DNA of 64,000 bases from Photorhabdus asymbiotica (GTDB lineage Bacteria > Pseudomonadota > Gammaproteobacteria > Enterobacterales > Enterobacteriaceae). The position numbers were made by a program, and so were the translations under genes. Below, one piece after another: positions 1 through 10,164 of the stretch. Under the pieces are notes generated by a model. It was not told the DNA's origin and made no database searches. It was given only the letters and a program-made list of their open reading frames with translations. Each line of letters begins with the position of its first letter. The first letter of the stretch is position 1. Location of the stretch: positions 372,001-436,000 of the forward strand of contig NZ_RBLJ01000005.1 in assembly GCF_003634575.1 (NCBI RefSeq). The letters run 5' to 3'.

Positions 1-1653
1 TGGGAAGCCAAATCGTTGTAAGTAGTCCGCGGCATAATCCACCCCCATTGCACGCATTGCGCGAACCATCACGACATTCTTCGATTGCCCTAACCCTTGA
101 CGCAAACGGATTGGCCCAGCATAAGTTGGCGGTGAGTTTTTCGGACGCCAATCAGTACCCGCTCCCGCATCCCAGCGGCTAATTGGCAGGTCATTGAGCA
201 AAGAAGCCAGTGTCAACCCCTTATCCATCGCTGCCGCATAAAGAAACGGTTTAATATTAGAGCCAATTTGACGTAATGATTGAGTAACTCGGTTAAATTT
301 ACTCAAATTGAAGTCAAACCCACCCACTAGTGCCTTCACAGCACCATCATTAGGATCAATAGAAACTAGAGCAACATTAACTTCCGGTATTTGTGCCAAC
401 CACCAGATATCTTTTACTTTTCGCACCCAAACTTGTTCACCCGCCTGAACCACCTCATTCACACTACGAGGAACTGCACCCTGTGCATTATCAGATCTGA
501 ACTTTCTGGCCCAGCGAACACCTGCCATTGGCAATTCTACATTGCTGCCATCAGCCAACATTACTGTTGCCCGATCAGTACTTACTCTGGTCACCACTGC
601 CGGCATTAACGGGTCATAATTTGGCAGTGTTTTCAGTTTCTTAAGGATCTGCTCCTGAGACCAGCCGGATTCACCTACTTTCCACAAGACCTCCTGCGCC
701 CCGCGGTAGCCATGACGTACATCATAATCAATGGTGTTATTACGAGCCGCCTCTACGGCTGCTAACTGAAGTTTACGGGTAATGGTGGTATAAACTTTAT
801 AACCGTCGGTATAAGCATTCTCACCATAGCGCTCAATCATCTCCTGACGTACCATCTCAGATAAATATGGAGCAGAAAAAGCAATTTGAGGAGCATGGTA
901 ATTAGCCACCAGCTTTTCATTTCTGGCTTGATTATATTGCTGCTGAGTAATGTAACCCTGATCGAGCATACGACTCAAAACCACATTCCGACGGTTAATT
1001 GCCCGACCATAAGAATAAAGTGGGTTAAAAGTAGAAGGAGCCTTTGGTAAACCGGCAATCATGGCTATTTCGCTCAGTGTCAACTCATTGACGCTCTTAC
1101 CAAAATAAACTTGGGCCGCCGCTCCGACACCATAAGCCCGGTAACCAAGGTAAATTTTATTGAGATAAAGTTCGAGAATCTCATCTTTATTCAGTAACTG
1201 CTCAATCCTGATAGCAAGAAAAACTTCCTTGATTTTACGCGTCAACGTTTTTTCAGGGCTGAGAAAGAAATTTCTCGCCAATTGCTGAGTAATAGTACTT
1301 GCCCCTTGTGAAGCACGCCCTGAACTCACGGCTACAGATGCTGCCCGGATAATCCCTACAGGGTCAACACCGTGGTGTTCATAGAAACGACTGTCCTCCG
1401 TTGCAATGAATGCTTTCACCATAATCGGTGGAATTTCGGACAGCGTAAGAGGCATACGGCGCTTTTCACCATACTGAGCAATAAGCTCCCCATCCGCACT
1501 GAACACCTGCATTGGTGTCTGTAATCGCACATCTTTTAATGTCGCCACATCAGGTAACTGAGGCTCGATATATTTGTACATGCCAAAAATCGAGACCGTT
1601 CCCAGAAAAATGCAACACACGACAAAGATTAAAAAATACTTTACGAACTTCAC
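1..1653 (-). CDS. mrcA: Penicillin-binding protein 1A, partial (3' end outside window)
   Basis: Bifunctional class A PBP of the inner membrane that polymerises and cross-links peptidoglycan. About 551 N-terminal residues are present; the family is roughly 850 aa, and the rest runs off the left edge. The translation starts VKFVKYFLIF with one membrane anchor, then has the glycosyltransferase motif EDSRFYEHHGVDP and QGASTITQQLARN. The transpeptidase SxxK motif (SNIK, Ser codon at 259-261) is inside the window, but the KTG motif is not. The start is a GTG at 1651-1653, chosen because it matches the E. coli N-terminus; no ATG fits. The gene is divergent from hofM across a 119-bp spacer, as in E. 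coli. Confidence 0.95.
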   Translation of the reverse strand, partial: MKFVKYFLIFVVCCIFLGTVSIFGMYKYIEPQLPDVATLKDVRLQTPMQVFSADGELIAQYGEKRRMPLTLSEIPPIMVKAFIATEDSRFYEHHGVDPVGIIRAASVAVSSGRASQGASTITQQLARNFFLSPEKTLTRKIKEVFLAIRIEQLLNKDEILELYLNKIYLGYRAYGVGAAAQVYFGKSVNELTLSEIAMIAGLPKAPSTFNPLYSYGRAINRRNVVLSRMLDQGYITQQQYNQARNEKLVANYHAPQIAFSAPYLSEMVRQEMIERYGENAYTDGYKVYTTITRKLQLAAVEAARNNTIDYDVRHGYRGAQEVLWKVGESGWSQEQILKKLKTLPNYDPLMPAVVTRVSTDRATVMLADGSNVELPMAGVRWARKFRSDNAQGAVPRSVNEVVQAGEQVWVRKVKDIWWLAQIPEVNVALVSIDPNDGAVKALVGGFDFNLSKFNRVTQSLRQIGSNIKPFLYAAAMDKGLTLASLLNDLPISRWDAGAGTDWRPKNSPPTYAGPIRLRQGLGQSKNVVMVRAMRAMGVDYAADYLQRFGFP

Positions 1654-1772
1654 CTGAAATTTCCCATGCCACGTTAGTTGGGTGGTTTATAAACGATTGG
1701 CGCGTAGTATAAAGGTTACACAACACCTTGAATACGGTCTTTTATTAAAATTACTGATATGGAGATCGCCAT

Positions 1773-2603
1773 ATGTACTCACCAAAGTGGTATGTCGGAT
1801 TGGACATCCAAAATGGCATCGTTCGTGCCGTCGCAGCTATAAAACGCCGTGATGGTTGGCAGCTTCGCCATTGCTGGCAATATCTTTTACCTGATGTGGT
1901 TATGCCAGAAGGTCGTTTACAACGACCAGAAATATTACGCGACATTTTAAATCAATGGCGGCAGAAATTACCTAAAAAAATCAGTTTCAGACTCGCTTTA
2001 CCTGTGCAACAAACGTTGCAGCGGAATTTGATTTTACCTTCAGATATTAGCCTTAAAGAACCAGAACAAGGTTGGTTCATCAATGCCAGTGCCGAAAAAC
2101 AATTTCCCTTTAATACCCGTGAACTGACATTGGATTATCGTATTATTGAGCAAAATGCCTATATCAGCGCGGCTCGCCAGAAAGATCTAGACCTCTGGCT
2201 ACAATGTCTTGCACAAGCAGGCATATTTCCAGATGCCATTGACATTGCGCCTTGTGCTCTACGCTATATGGCACAATATTCTGGCGTTCCAATTAATAGT
2301 TGGTTGTTACATAGGCAACAATCCGGTTGGTTATGGGTATCTCCTGCCAATGCGCCTTTTGCCTATGATCTGGTATCCGCAAATACTGCTGTTTCTCCTC
2401 AACAGATTATTAGCCAATTACCTGCCTTATCTATCATTGAAGAAAAGATTTATTACAGCAGCTTCCAACACGAAGCTCTACCAGAGGGAACCTGCTCTTG
2501 GGACATGCTGGCAGCATTCCGTCACTATCATCCCCCGCTTCCAATTCAACTAATGGAGTATGTGATAGCAGGTGGTTTAGCACTCAGACCGGATGATAAA
2601 TGA
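1773..2603 (+). CDS. hofM: PilM-like DNA-uptake/pilus assembly protein HofM
   Basis: 276-aa homologue of E. coli HofM (YrfD), an actin-fold PilM-type cytoplasmic protein that in type IV pilus systems forms the inner-membrane platform with PilN and PilO. The N-terminus (YVGLDIQNGIVRAVA) has the phosphate-loop-like GLDI pattern of PilM proteins. A GGAG lies about 11 bp upstream of the ATG. It overlaps hofN by 4 bp and opens a hofMNOQ transcription unit divergent from mrcA. The role is inferred from family and gene order: E. coli uses these genes for growth on DNA as nutrient. No pilin or motor genes lie in this window. Confidence 0.85.
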   Translation: MYSPKWYVGLDIQNGIVRAVAAIKRRDGWQLRHCWQYLLPDVVMPEGRLQRPEILRDILNQWRQKLPKKISFRLALPVQQTLQRNLILPSDISLKEPEQGWFINASAEKQFPFNTRELTLDYRIIEQNAYISAARQKDLDLWLQCLAQAGIFPDAIDIAPCALRYMAQYSGVPINSWLLHRQQSGWLWVSPANAPFAYDLVSANTAVSPQQIISQLPALSIIEEKIYYSSFQHEALPEGTCSWDMLAAFRHYHPPLPIQLMEYVIAGGLALRPDDK

Positions 2604-3154
2604 TGTATCAGGTTAACTTTTTGCCTTGGCGACAAACTCGGCTGAAACAACGCTATCGCTGGTGGATTATTCTTCTCTTACTGCAATTGATATTGTGGCT
2701 AATAGTACTTATTTGGATCTCTTTCAAACAACAGGAAACAATTAACCGGTATCAAAGGCAACTGCAACAACTCAACCGGCAGCAATTACATTTGCAACAA
2801 CAGATAACTCAAACAGAAGAGGCGTTTAATCTTTACAACAAGCTGACCTATAAATTAAAGCAACAACAAACACGGCTGAGACAGAATCAGCAGCATTTAA
2901 AATTATTTAATCAACTACCGGATTTACTTCCGGAAGGAAGTTGGCTGACAGCTTTCGATGACCATGCTGGTCAATTGAAACTCGTGGCTAATAGTTTGGA
3001 TTATTCCAGTATGACATCACTGCTAGATAATCTTGAAAACAACGAACAACTTTCTGAAATTCAACTAAAAAAAATGACCACAACCGAGCAACAAATCAGG
3101 CAGTCTATTATCGACGCTAATTGGCAGACGGAGATACCCGATGATAAAAAGTGA
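2600..3154 (+). CDS. hofN: PilN-like inner-membrane protein HofN
   Basis: 184-aa PilN-type protein with a short cytoplasmic N-terminus (MMYQVNFLPWRQ, the conserved NLLPWR-type motif that PilM binds). One transmembrane helix spans about residues 22-43. It is followed by a glutamine-rich coiled coil (about 45-95) and a small periplasmic ferredoxin-like domain. It overlaps hofM by 4 bp and hofO by 14 bp, so translation is probably coupled. It matches E. coli HofN by position and architecture. The function in DNA uptake or secretin alignment is inferred from PilN homologues. Confidence 0.8.
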   Translation: MMYQVNFLPWRQTRLKQRYRWWIILLLLQLILWLIVLIWISFKQQETINRYQRQLQQLNRQQLHLQQQITQTEEAFNLYNKLTYKLKQQQTRLRQNQQHLKLFNQLPDLLPEGSWLTAFDDHAGQLKLVANSLDYSSMTSLLDNLENNEQLSEIQLKKMTTTEQQIRQSIIDANWQTEIPDDKK

Positions 3155-3686
3155 TTATTTATGGTGGTTTGCCAAGCCAGCTTGGCTGCTCTTTGTTTGG
3201 CAGCAAGCGAGCATTATCCCATTTCTACTCCTATTTTATCTTTTCTTCTGGCAAGAGAGCACTGAACAGGAAATTAACCTGACACAAGAAATAGTCGCCC
3301 AAGAAATTAATACAAAATCAACTAATGACCGACTAAATCAGTTACCTTTATTGGAAAATATACAACAACACATACACCAAATAGAAAACGAACTGAGTAA
3401 GCCATCACAAAATACCGTGAAAATTTCCGCAGTAAAACAACTGCAACAACCATTGATAAATTCCGGTGGGCAAATTCTTGAGTGGCAACGTAAGAAAGAA
3501 GGAGAAAAAACTCTCTGGCAAATAATGATTTATTTAAACTACGAACAAATGTTGGATTTCCTTAGTGCATTACAAACGTTACATCCACCGCTGCTAATTA
3601 AACAGTTTTCTGTTTCACCGTCAGGCGAGTTTCTAAATGTCAAAATGACCTTGTCAGAAACCTCATATGAGGAACTTTATGACTAA
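3141..3686 (+). CDS. hofO: PilO-like inner-membrane protein HofO
   Basis: 181-aa protein with one N-terminal membrane helix (about residues 20-42), then a coiled-coil stretch (EQEINLTQEIVAQEIN) and a C-terminal periplasmic domain, the layout of PilO. It starts inside hofN and ends 8 bp into hofQ. In E. coli hofP follows; here hofQ follows directly. Sequence conservation with E. coli HofO is weak by eye, so the name rests mainly on position and topology. Confidence 0.72.
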   Translation: MIKSDYLWWFAKPAWLLFVWQQASIIPFLLLFYLFFWQESTEQEINLTQEIVAQEINTKSTNDRLNQLPLLENIQQHIHQIENELSKPSQNTVKISAVKQLQQPLINSGGQILEWQRKKEGEKTLWQIMIYLNYEQMLDFLSALQTLHPPLLIKQFSVSPSGEFLNVKMTLSETSYEELYD

Positions 3687-4713
3687 AAAATTCATTCTAT
3701 TTATCATTTTTCTGCCCGTTATTTGTGTTGCAGAAATAAGAAATCCTTTTACTCCCCCGATAATAGAGCCAGAAGAACAACCAACTGAGCTAATTGATCA
3801 ATCAGTCTATGACACTGAGATTCAGCACATTGCAACAACATTACAATATGCAGATGCAGAAAGAATTGCCCTTAATCTCAGGCAAAATACACCTGCGTTA
3901 ATGACTAAAGAGGGTAAAGCTGATTTTGATCCTGAAACTAACAGCCTAATTTTAAAAGATACTCCTATCGCAATCGCCCAGATAAAAAGCTGGCTGAAAG
4001 AAATAGATACTCCACAGCAGCAAGTGCAGATTACTGCGCACATTGTGACTAGCAGCAGAGAAGCATTACATGAACTGGGAATTTATTGGGGAATACCGAT
4101 AGGAGAACAGCTTAATACATCAACAGGTATAAATCGCCTCAATATCAACCAAGCAGCCAACGACAATATGCACCGATTCGCACTTAATATTGCCCGTATC
4201 CATACCAGTTTACTGGAACTGGAACTTAGCGCCCTGGAACAAGAAAACCTACTGGATATCATCGCTAGCCCAAGATTGACAGCTTCACATCAACAACTAG
4301 CCAGCATTAAGCAAGGCTCGGACATCCCCTATGTTAGTCAGGAAAAAGAGAAAAGTACCGTGCAATTTAAAGAAGCTGTACTGGGAATGGAAGTCACACC
4401 CCATATACTCAGAAAAGACAAAATCAGGCTCTCTCTAAAAATTAGTCAAAATATGCCGGGGATCTCAATAAGTCAGGGAGGAGGTGAAAATCTGACCATC
4501 GACAAACAGGAAATAATGACTCAAGTTACTGTAAAAAATGGTGAAACACTCATTCTCGGTGGAATTTTTCAACAAAAAAAAGGTGAGAAAACTCAGAAAA
4601 TACCCTATCTATCAGACATCCCTCTACTCGGTTCACTATTTGATCAAAAAGGTCATAAACACAGCCGTCGGGAGCTGATAATATTTATTACACCTCAACT
4701 GATGGATATTTAA
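3679..4713 (+). CDS. hofQ: Short secretin HofQ with a HofP/PilP-like N-terminal stub
   Basis: 344-aa outer-membrane secretin homologue. A signal peptide (MTKKFILFIIFLPVICVAE) is followed by RNPFTPP, the motif that marks the mature N-terminus of PilP/HofP proteins, and an acidic linker. From about residue 50 (TLQYADA) it follows E. coli HofQ to the end, with LSALEQE, IASPRL, IKQGSDIPY, GGIF and the C-terminal RRELIIFITPQL. The N-terminal secretin domain present in E. coli HofQ (about 412 aa) is absent, as is a separate hofP. The start at 3679 is preferred over the in-frame ATG at 3667 because GAGG lies just upstream and a clean signal peptide begins there. The fusion reading is an inference. 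Confidence 0.82.
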   Translation: MTKKFILFIIFLPVICVAEIRNPFTPPIIEPEEQPTELIDQSVYDTEIQHIATTLQYADAERIALNLRQNTPALMTKEGKADFDPETNSLILKDTPIAIAQIKSWLKEIDTPQQQVQITAHIVTSSREALHELGIYWGIPIGEQLNTSTGINRLNINQAANDNMHRFALNIARIHTSLLELELSALEQENLLDIIASPRLTASHQQLASIKQGSDIPYVSQEKEKSTVQFKEAVLGMEVTPHILRKDKIRLSLKISQNMPGISISQGGGENLTIDKQEIMTQVTVKNGETLILGGIFQQKKGEKTQKIPYLSDIPLLGSLFDQKGHKHSRRELIIFITPQLMDI

Positions 4714-5082
4714 CCACAAAAAATAATAAAGTATTTATATCAATGAATTAAAAATAAAAACCCCAACTATTCAGTATGATCATGCGCAGATTTTTTCAGC
4801 TAACCCTGTTTATAGATTTGACGCTGAGTCCGATTTAGCATACAAGAGTTAGCTAATTGAGTGGTCGGGTTAACATCACAATAAATAAGCCAATAAAACC
4901 AGGGCTTCTGTTACAGGAAGCTCATCGTTGATTTATATAGTTGCAAAACTGGCTGATGAACTGAGATAATTTTCTCATCTGATCTCACATTACCGCTCAT
5001 GAGGTTTCAGTTTAGGTCCCGCTGCTGATTTGATTAGCGGGGCGGGTTATCATTAACGAATAGTCTTAGTAATACCAAAAAC
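4714..5082 (+). promoter_or_regulatory. hofQ-aroK intergenic region with probable aroK promoter
   Basis: 369 bp without a convincing gene. The best sigma70 candidate is TTGCAA at 4941-4946 and GATAAT at 4965-4970 with an 18-bp spacer, which would leave a leader of about 105 nt before aroK. A GC-rich segment near 5013-5045 (GTCCCGCTGCTGATTTGATTAGCGGGGCGGG region) can fold. The ribosome site before aroK is weak. Confidence 0.5.
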
Positions 5083-5604
5083 ATGGCAGAGAAACGTAAT
5101 ATCTTTCTGGTTGGGCCTATGGGTGCCGGCAAAAGCACTATTGGTCGTCAGTTAGCTCAGCAACTCAATATGGAGTTTTATGACTCCGATCAAGAAATTG
5201 AGCGACGTACCGGAGCTGACGTGGGCTGGGTATTCGATGTGGAAGGCGAAGAAGGCTTCCGCGAACGCGAAGAAAAAGTGATTAACGAACTCACTGAAAA
5301 ACAAGGCATTGTACTGGCGACTGGTGGAGGCTCTGTAAAATCCAGAGAAACCCGAAATCGTCTGTCTGCCCGTGGTGTCGTAGTCTACTTGGAAACCACC
5401 ATTGAAAAACAGTTAGCACGTACCCAACGCGATAAAAAACGTCCTTTACTTCAAGTTGATGCCCCAGCACGTGAAGTTTTAGAAAATTTAGCGGACGAAC
5501 GTAATCCTCTGTATGAGGAAATTGCTGATGTCACTATCCGTACCGATGAGCAAAGTGCAAAAGTTGTTGCTAACCAAATCATCGAGTTATTGGAAAAAAA
5601 TTGA
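5083..5604 (+). CDS. aroK: Shikimate kinase I
   Basis: 173-aa cytoplasmic kinase that phosphorylates shikimate to shikimate-3-phosphate with ATP in the chorismate pathway. Walker [10 protein letters not shown] lies at residues 11-19, then the shikimate-binding DSD and the GGG loop (ATGGGSV), and the lid with RDKKRPLL. Length equals E. coli AroK (173). It is the first gene of the aroK-aroB-damX-dam-rpe-gph-trpS cluster and is separated from aroB by 46 bp. Confidence 0.97.
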   Translation: MAEKRNIFLVGPMGAGKSTIGRQLAQQLNMEFYDSDQEIERRTGADVGWVFDVEGEEGFREREEKVINELTEKQGIVLATGGGSVKSRETRNRLSARGVVVYLETTIEKQLARTQRDKKRPLLQVDAPAREVLENLADERNPLYEEIADVTIRTDEQSAKVVANQIIELLEKN

Positions 5605-5650
5605 TTCAGGCAAGTCTATACAGCGATAAATAATTAAGGCTAAGGCTGCT

Positions 5651-6751
5651 ATGGAAAAGATCATTGTTACTTTAGGGGAGCGTAGCTACCCCATTACCAT
5701 TGCAAAAGGATTGTTCGATGATCCTTCTGCTTTTGCACCACTAAAAGCAGGCCAGCAAGTTATGCTGGTAACAAATCAAACACTGGCTCCGCTGTATTTG
5801 GCAAAAGTAAAAGCCACTTTGCAGCAAGCCGGGGTTCGGGTAGATGAAATTATTCTGCCTGATGGTGAACAGTACAAATCTCTTTCCATATTAGACGATG
5901 TATTCTCGGCTCTGTTAGAAAATAACCACGGTCGAGATACAACGCTTATCGCTCTCGGTGGCGGCGTAATCGGTGATTTAACTGGTTTTGCCGCTGCCTG
6001 TTATCAACGTGGTGTCCGTTTTATTCAGATTCCTACCACCCTTCTTGCTCAGGTTGATTCTTCTGTTGGAGGAAAAACCGCAGTAAACCATCCTCTTGGC
6101 AAAAATATGATAGGCGCATTCTATCAGCCAGTTTCTGTGATGGTTGATCTCAATTGCCTGCAAACGCTTCCAGCCCGCGAACTCTCTTCTGGCCTGGCTG
6201 AGGTAATTAAGTACGGTATCATTCTTGACAGTGAGTTTTTTAGCTGGCTTGAAGATAATATGGATAAACTGCTAGCCCTCGACAACAAAGCAATGGCTTA
6301 CTGCATCCGTCGTTGTTGCGAATTGAAAGCAGAAGTTGTCGCAGCAGATGAAAAAGAATTAAGCGGCCTGCGTGCTCTGCTGAATCTTGGTCATACATTT
6401 GGTCACGCAATTGAAACAGAAATGGGATATGGCGTCTGGCTACACGGAGAAGCTGTCGCTGCCGGAATAGTTATGGCGACAAGAACAGCCCAGCTCGCAG
6501 GAGATTTCTCTGAGCAGGATACTCAACGTATTATCCGATTGCTGAAAAGAGCAAATCTACCTGTACACGGACCACAGAACATGTCACCAGAAACCTATCT
6601 TCCGCATATGATGCGAGATAAAAAAGTCATAGCAGGGAAATTACATCTGATTCTTCCAATTGCAATTGGCAAAGCTAGTCTACGCGCAGATATTGGGTAT
6701 GATTGCGTTCTTGAAGCTGTTCGTCAGTGTTTACCCTCTGAGAGTGTGTGA
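5651..6751 (+). CDS. aroB: 3-dehydroquinate synthase
   Basis: 366-aa NAD- and zinc-dependent enzyme converting DAHP to 3-dehydroquinate, the second step of the shikimate pathway. The NAD-binding [13 protein letters not shown] lies near residue 103, the substrate region [11 protein letters not shown] near 137, and metal-ligand histidines in [10 protein letters not shown] and LHGEAVAAG. Full length compared with E. coli (362). It sits between aroK and damX, as in the enterobacterial dam superoperon. Confidence 0.97.
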   Translation: MEKIIVTLGERSYPITIAKGLFDDPSAFAPLKAGQQVMLVTNQTLAPLYLAKVKATLQQAGVRVDEIILPDGEQYKSLSILDDVFSALLENNHGRDTTLIALGGGVIGDLTGFAAACYQRGVRFIQIPTTLLAQVDSSVGGKTAVNHPLGKNMIGAFYQPVSVMVDLNCLQTLPARELSSGLAEVIKYGIILDSEFFSWLEDNMDKLLALDNKAMAYCIRRCCELKAEVVAADEKELSGLRALLNLGHTFGHAIETEMGYGVWLHGEAVAAGIVMATRTAQLAGDFSEQDTQRIIRLLKRANLPVHGPQNMSPETYLPHMMRDKKVIAGKLHLILPIAIGKASLRADIGYDCVLEAVRQCLPSESV

Positions 6752-6902
6752 TTATCAATAAATTAAATGTTTTTTTGCATACATCCGGTGGATGTGTCAT
6801 AAAATAACTGCTTTGTCACAAATTTTCATTCATTCTAGTTGGGTCAACCTACCGGACCGACTTTAATTGCAATTGGCAGTATTAGCTCTGTTTGGAGGGC
6901 AT

Positions 6903-7826
6903 ATGGACGAATTCAAATCGGAAAACGCGCAAAGGGCAGATAACGAGTTTAGACCAGACACCTCAGATCGCCGCCCTTCACGATCACGTCAGCAATTAAA
7001 CAAACCCAAGTTTGCAATCTCACGCCAACAAATGATGATTGGTGTTGGAATTTTGGTGCTCCTACTACTGATTATTGCCATCAGTTCTGCTTTAAAAGCG
7101 CCAACTGAACATGAAAAACAGCAATCGCCAAATGTTGCAGAAAGAAATATTGATTTATCAAGCTCATCAGCCAAAAAGGATGATAACGGTCAATCTGTAA
7201 CATCAGAAAATACCACCACAGACGCAATGAACAGACCACAGGAAATTCATGTTCCTCCTGTCAGTGGTACCCCAATGCACCCACAACCGCCCCAAGTTAA
7301 CAGTGGCGAAAATCAACAAATTGAATTATCCGGCAATATTCCTGACGTTTTGACTCAGCAACAAAGCAATATAAATCATGCGGTGCAGAACCTGAACAAA
7401 ACCCAGCAACCACAAACAATAACGCCACCTCCCCCGGTACAGCAAAAATCGGAAAATATCCGTCCACTGAAACCAGAGGAATCAACTAAATCAAAACCAT
7501 CAACAAATCATACTACTAATAGTAAAAATAATGTGGCCAACACTGGCAATAATCTGCTGAAAACCCCACCAAATCACTACACTTTGCAATTAAGCAGTGC
7601 CAGTCGTTCAGATACACTGACTTCTTTCGCTAAGAAGCATAACCTCACCCACTACAAAGTTTACGAAACCAAACGCAATGGGAAAACTTGGTTTGTCTTA
7701 ATTCACGGCAATTACCGTTCTGTTTCTGAAGCTAAACGGGCTGTTTCATCCCTGCCAGACGAAATTCAGGCGAAAAAACCTTGGGTCAGAACGATGCAGC
7801 AAGTGCAACAGGACCTAAGAAAATAA
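6903..7826 (+). CDS. damX: Cell-division SPOR-domain protein DamX, short form
   Basis: 307-aa bitopic membrane protein that binds septal peptidoglycan. The order is: a hydrophilic cytoplasmic tail (about 1-40), one transmembrane helix (about residues 44-62, GVGILVLLLLIIAISSALK), a Q/P/N/S-rich periplasmic linker, and a C-terminal SPOR domain (about 225-305, HYTLQLSSASRSDTL ... LPDEIQAKKPWVR). The ATG at 6903 has a strong GGAGGG at 6894-6899. The longer in-frame TTG version (6867) adds residues unlike DamX and is rejected. E. coli DamX is about 428 aa. Here the charged N-terminal segment and the linker are both shorter. Confidence 0.92.
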   Translation: MDEFKSENAQRADNEFRPDTSDRRPSRSRQQLNKPKFAISRQQMMIGVGILVLLLLIIAISSALKAPTEHEKQQSPNVAERNIDLSSSSAKKDDNGQSVTSENTTTDAMNRPQEIHVPPVSGTPMHPQPPQVNSGENQQIELSGNIPDVLTQQQSNINHAVQNLNKTQQPQTITPPPPVQQKSENIRPLKPEESTKSKPSTNHTTNSKNNVANTGNNLLKTPPNHYTLQLSSASRSDTLTSFAKKHNLTHYKVYETKRNGKTWFVLIHGNYRSVSEAKRAVSSLPDEIQAKKPWVRTMQQVQQDLRK

Positions 7827-7910
7827 AACAATATTTATTAGGCGCTGATATGCTGTCCCAAACAGAGTACAATCTGCGGCTCTGGAATGATTGAGTAATT
7901 AATTGACAGC

Positions 7911-8723
7911 ATGAAAAAAAAACGCGCTTTCTTGAAATGGGCCGGTGGAAAATACCCGTTGGTAGATGATATCAAACGTCATTTGCCAGCCGGTAGTTGT
8001 CTGATAGAGCCATTTGTTGGCGCAGGTTCTGTCTTTCTGAACACAGACTACGATTCTTACATCCTCGCTGATATCAACAGTGACCTTATTAACCTATACA
8101 ACACAGTAAAATTCAGGGCGAATGAGTTTATAGCTCATACCCGCCCTCTGTTTACCCAAGAATACAACTCAGCCGAGCATTTTTATCAGTTACGGGAACA
8201 ATTTAACCAAAGTACCGACCCGTTCCACCGCAGCGTGTTATTCCTTTACCTCAATCGCCATTGTTACAACGGCCTCTGCCGTTATAATTCTCATGGTAAA
8301 TTTAACGTACCTTTTGGCCGCTATAAAAAACCCTATTTTCCCGAAGAAGAATTATATTGGTTCGCTGAAAAAGCGCAAAATGCGACTTTTATTTGTGAGC
8401 ACTATCAATACACGTTGGACAAAGCACATAAAGGCTCAGTTATCTATTGCGACCCGCCTTATGCTCCTTTATCAGCAACCGCAAACTTTACGGCGTACCA
8501 CACCAACAGTTTTAACATTACCGATCAGGAAAATCTGGCACATATTGCATTTAAGTTATCATCAGAACGTGCAATTCCTGTTTTGATATCCAATCACGAT
8601 ACGCCAATGACACGAAAATGGTACTATCAGGCTTCACTTCATATTGTCAAAGCACGTCGCACTATTAGCAGGAATATCCTTGCTCGCAGTAAAGTAGACG
8701 AACTGTTGGCATTATATCGCTGA
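7911..8723 (+). CDS. dam: DNA adenine methyltransferase Dam (GATC)
   Basis: 270-aa orphan N6-adenine methyltransferase acting on GATC; roles known in E. coli include mismatch-repair strand marking and SeqA-dependent origin sequestration. AdoMet-binding KWAGGK lies at residues 9-14, FVGAGS at 35-40, and catalytic DPPY at 181-184, the same position as in E. coli Dam (278 aa). It is 84 bp after damX. It lies about 30 kb from the oriC in this window, which contains 12 GATC sites; in E. coli the distance is far greater. Confidence 0.97.
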   Translation: MKKKRAFLKWAGGKYPLVDDIKRHLPAGSCLIEPFVGAGSVFLNTDYDSYILADINSDLINLYNTVKFRANEFIAHTRPLFTQEYNSAEHFYQLREQFNQSTDPFHRSVLFLYLNRHCYNGLCRYNSHGKFNVPFGRYKKPYFPEEELYWFAEKAQNATFICEHYQYTLDKAHKGSVIYCDPPYAPLSATANFTAYHTNSFNITDQENLAHIAFKLSSERAIPVLISNHDTPMTRKWYYQASLHIVKARRTISRNILARSKVDELLALYR

Positions 8724-8785
8724 CTGTTATCCACCCCCCTTTTGCCTCGCCATTAAGGGGTGATAGAAACGATTTGGAGAAGATA

Positions 8786-9466
8786 ATGAAAGATTTTCTG
8801 ATTGCCCCATCCATTTTATCTGCGGATTTTGCGCGATTGGGTGCAGATACCGCTGAGGTGCTAGCGGCAGGTGCTGACGTTGTTCACTTTGATGTCATGG
8901 ACAACCATTATGTTCCTAACCTGACGTTCGGACCTATGGTCTGTCAAGCTCTGCGAAATTATGGCATCACTGCACCGATCGATGTCCATCTGATGGTTAA
9001 ACCGGTTGACCGCATTATCCCTGATTTTGCCAAAGCGGGGGCGACTTACATTACCTTCCATCCAGAAGCCAGTGAACATATCGATCGCAGCCTACAACTT
9101 ATCAAAGAATATGGTTGTAAAGCTGGTTTAGTATTCAATCCCGCAACGCCATTAAGTTATCTTGATTATGTCCTGGATAAATTGGACGTCATTCTTTTGA
9201 TGTCAGTAAATCCTGGTTTTGGTGGCCAATCTTTCATTCCAAGGACACTGGATAAGTTGCGCCAAGTTCGTAAAATCATCGATAAAAGCGGCTATGATAT
9301 TCGTCTTGAAGTAGACGGTGGTATTAAAACTAGCAACATTGCACAAGCTGCTGAGGCTGGTGCAGACATGTTCGTTGCGGGTTCTGCCATTTTTAGTCAG
9401 TCAGATTACAAAACAGTCATTGATAATATGCGTAGTGAATTGTCAAAGGTATCTCATGGCAAATAA
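8786..9466 (+). CDS. rpe: Ribulose-phosphate 3-epimerase
   Basis: 226-aa TIM-barrel metalloenzyme interconverting ribulose-5-phosphate and xylulose-5-phosphate in the pentose phosphate pathway. [13 protein letters not shown] opens the barrel. Metal ligands are H34 and D36 (VVHFDVMDN), H68 (DVHLM) and D177 (EVDGGI). The ATG at 8786 has GGAGA at 8776-8780 and gives the E. coli-like length (225). An upstream TTG in frame is rejected. The stop overlaps gph by 11 bp. Confidence 0.96.
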   Translation: MKDFLIAPSILSADFARLGADTAEVLAAGADVVHFDVMDNHYVPNLTFGPMVCQALRNYGITAPIDVHLMVKPVDRIIPDFAKAGATYITFHPEASEHIDRSLQLIKEYGCKAGLVFNPATPLSYLDYVLDKLDVILLMSVNPGFGGQSFIPRTLDKLRQVRKIIDKSGYDIRLEVDGGIKTSNIAQAAEAGADMFVAGSAIFSQSDYKTVIDNMRSELSKVSHGK

Positions 9467-10160
9467 GGTATTAAAAGGCATCCGTGCTGTCGCCTTTGAT
9501 CTAGATGGTACATTAGTAGACAGCGCCGGTGGTCTAGCTGATGCACTAGATCAAGCACTGTTGGCCAAAGGTTTCCCTACTGCAGGAAAAGAACGAGTTG
9601 CAGCCTGGGTAGGTAACGGCGCTGACATTATGGTTGAACGCGCATTGACGTGGGCTAAAGTCGACTTAACCGTACAACTGCATACAGAAACCCGTAAGCT
9701 ATTTGACCAGTTCTATGAAACAACTGTCACAACAGGTAGTCAGCTGTTCCCGGAAGTTAAAACCACATTGAAAGAATTGGCAAAACACAACTTGCCAATG
9801 GGTATTATCACCAATAAACCCACACCTTTTATTGCTCCTCTGCTGGCTTCCTTGGGCATCAGTGAATACTTTTCATTGGTATTAGGTGGTGATGATGTTA
9901 AAGAGAAAAAACCACATCCAGCACCTATTTATCTAACAATGGGAACATTCGGGCTGCGTAAGGAAGAATTACTCTTTGTCGGTGATTCTCGTAATGATAT
10001 TTTAGCGGCGCAAGCAGCAGGTTGCCCTTGTGTGGGTTTAACCTATGGATATAACTACGGTGAATCTATTGCATTAAGCAATCCCGACTGCATATTAACA
10101 AATTTCTCGGATCTGCTACCCACAATTGGACTCCCATCTTTAAAACTTCAGGAAGCATAA
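9456..10160 (+). CDS. gph: Phosphoglycolate phosphatase (HAD family)
   Basis: 234-aa HAD hydrolase removing phosphate from 2-phosphoglycolate, for example that produced during DNA repair. Motif I FDLDGT has nucleophile D15, motif II is IITNKPT, and motif IV is FVGDSRNDI. The ATG at 9456 lies inside the rpe end, so translation is likely coupled. The much longer TTG-started version is rejected because its extension is rpe in another frame. Shorter than E. coli Gph (252), mainly at the C-terminus. Confidence 0.95.
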   Translation: MANKVLKGIRAVAFDLDGTLVDSAGGLADALDQALLAKGFPTAGKERVAAWVGNGADIMVERALTWAKVDLTVQLHTETRKLFDQFYETTVTTGSQLFPEVKTTLKELAKHNLPMGIITNKPTPFIAPLLASLGISEYFSLVLGGDDVKEKKPHPAPIYLTMGTFGLRKEELLFVGDSRNDILAAQAAGCPCVGLTYGYNYGESIALSNPDCILTNFSDLLPTIGLPSLKLQEA

Positions 10161-10164
10161 TAAA

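Noticed and set aside
391..609. Plus-strand frame within mrcA
   Set aside because: Antisense to the clear PBP1A frame, which continues through the window edge.
8728..8762. DnaA-box-like TTATCCACC and CACCCC/GGGGTG hairpin between dam and rpe
   Set aside because: The box has a mismatch and no partner boxes; the hairpin has no T run and lies inside a continuous operon.
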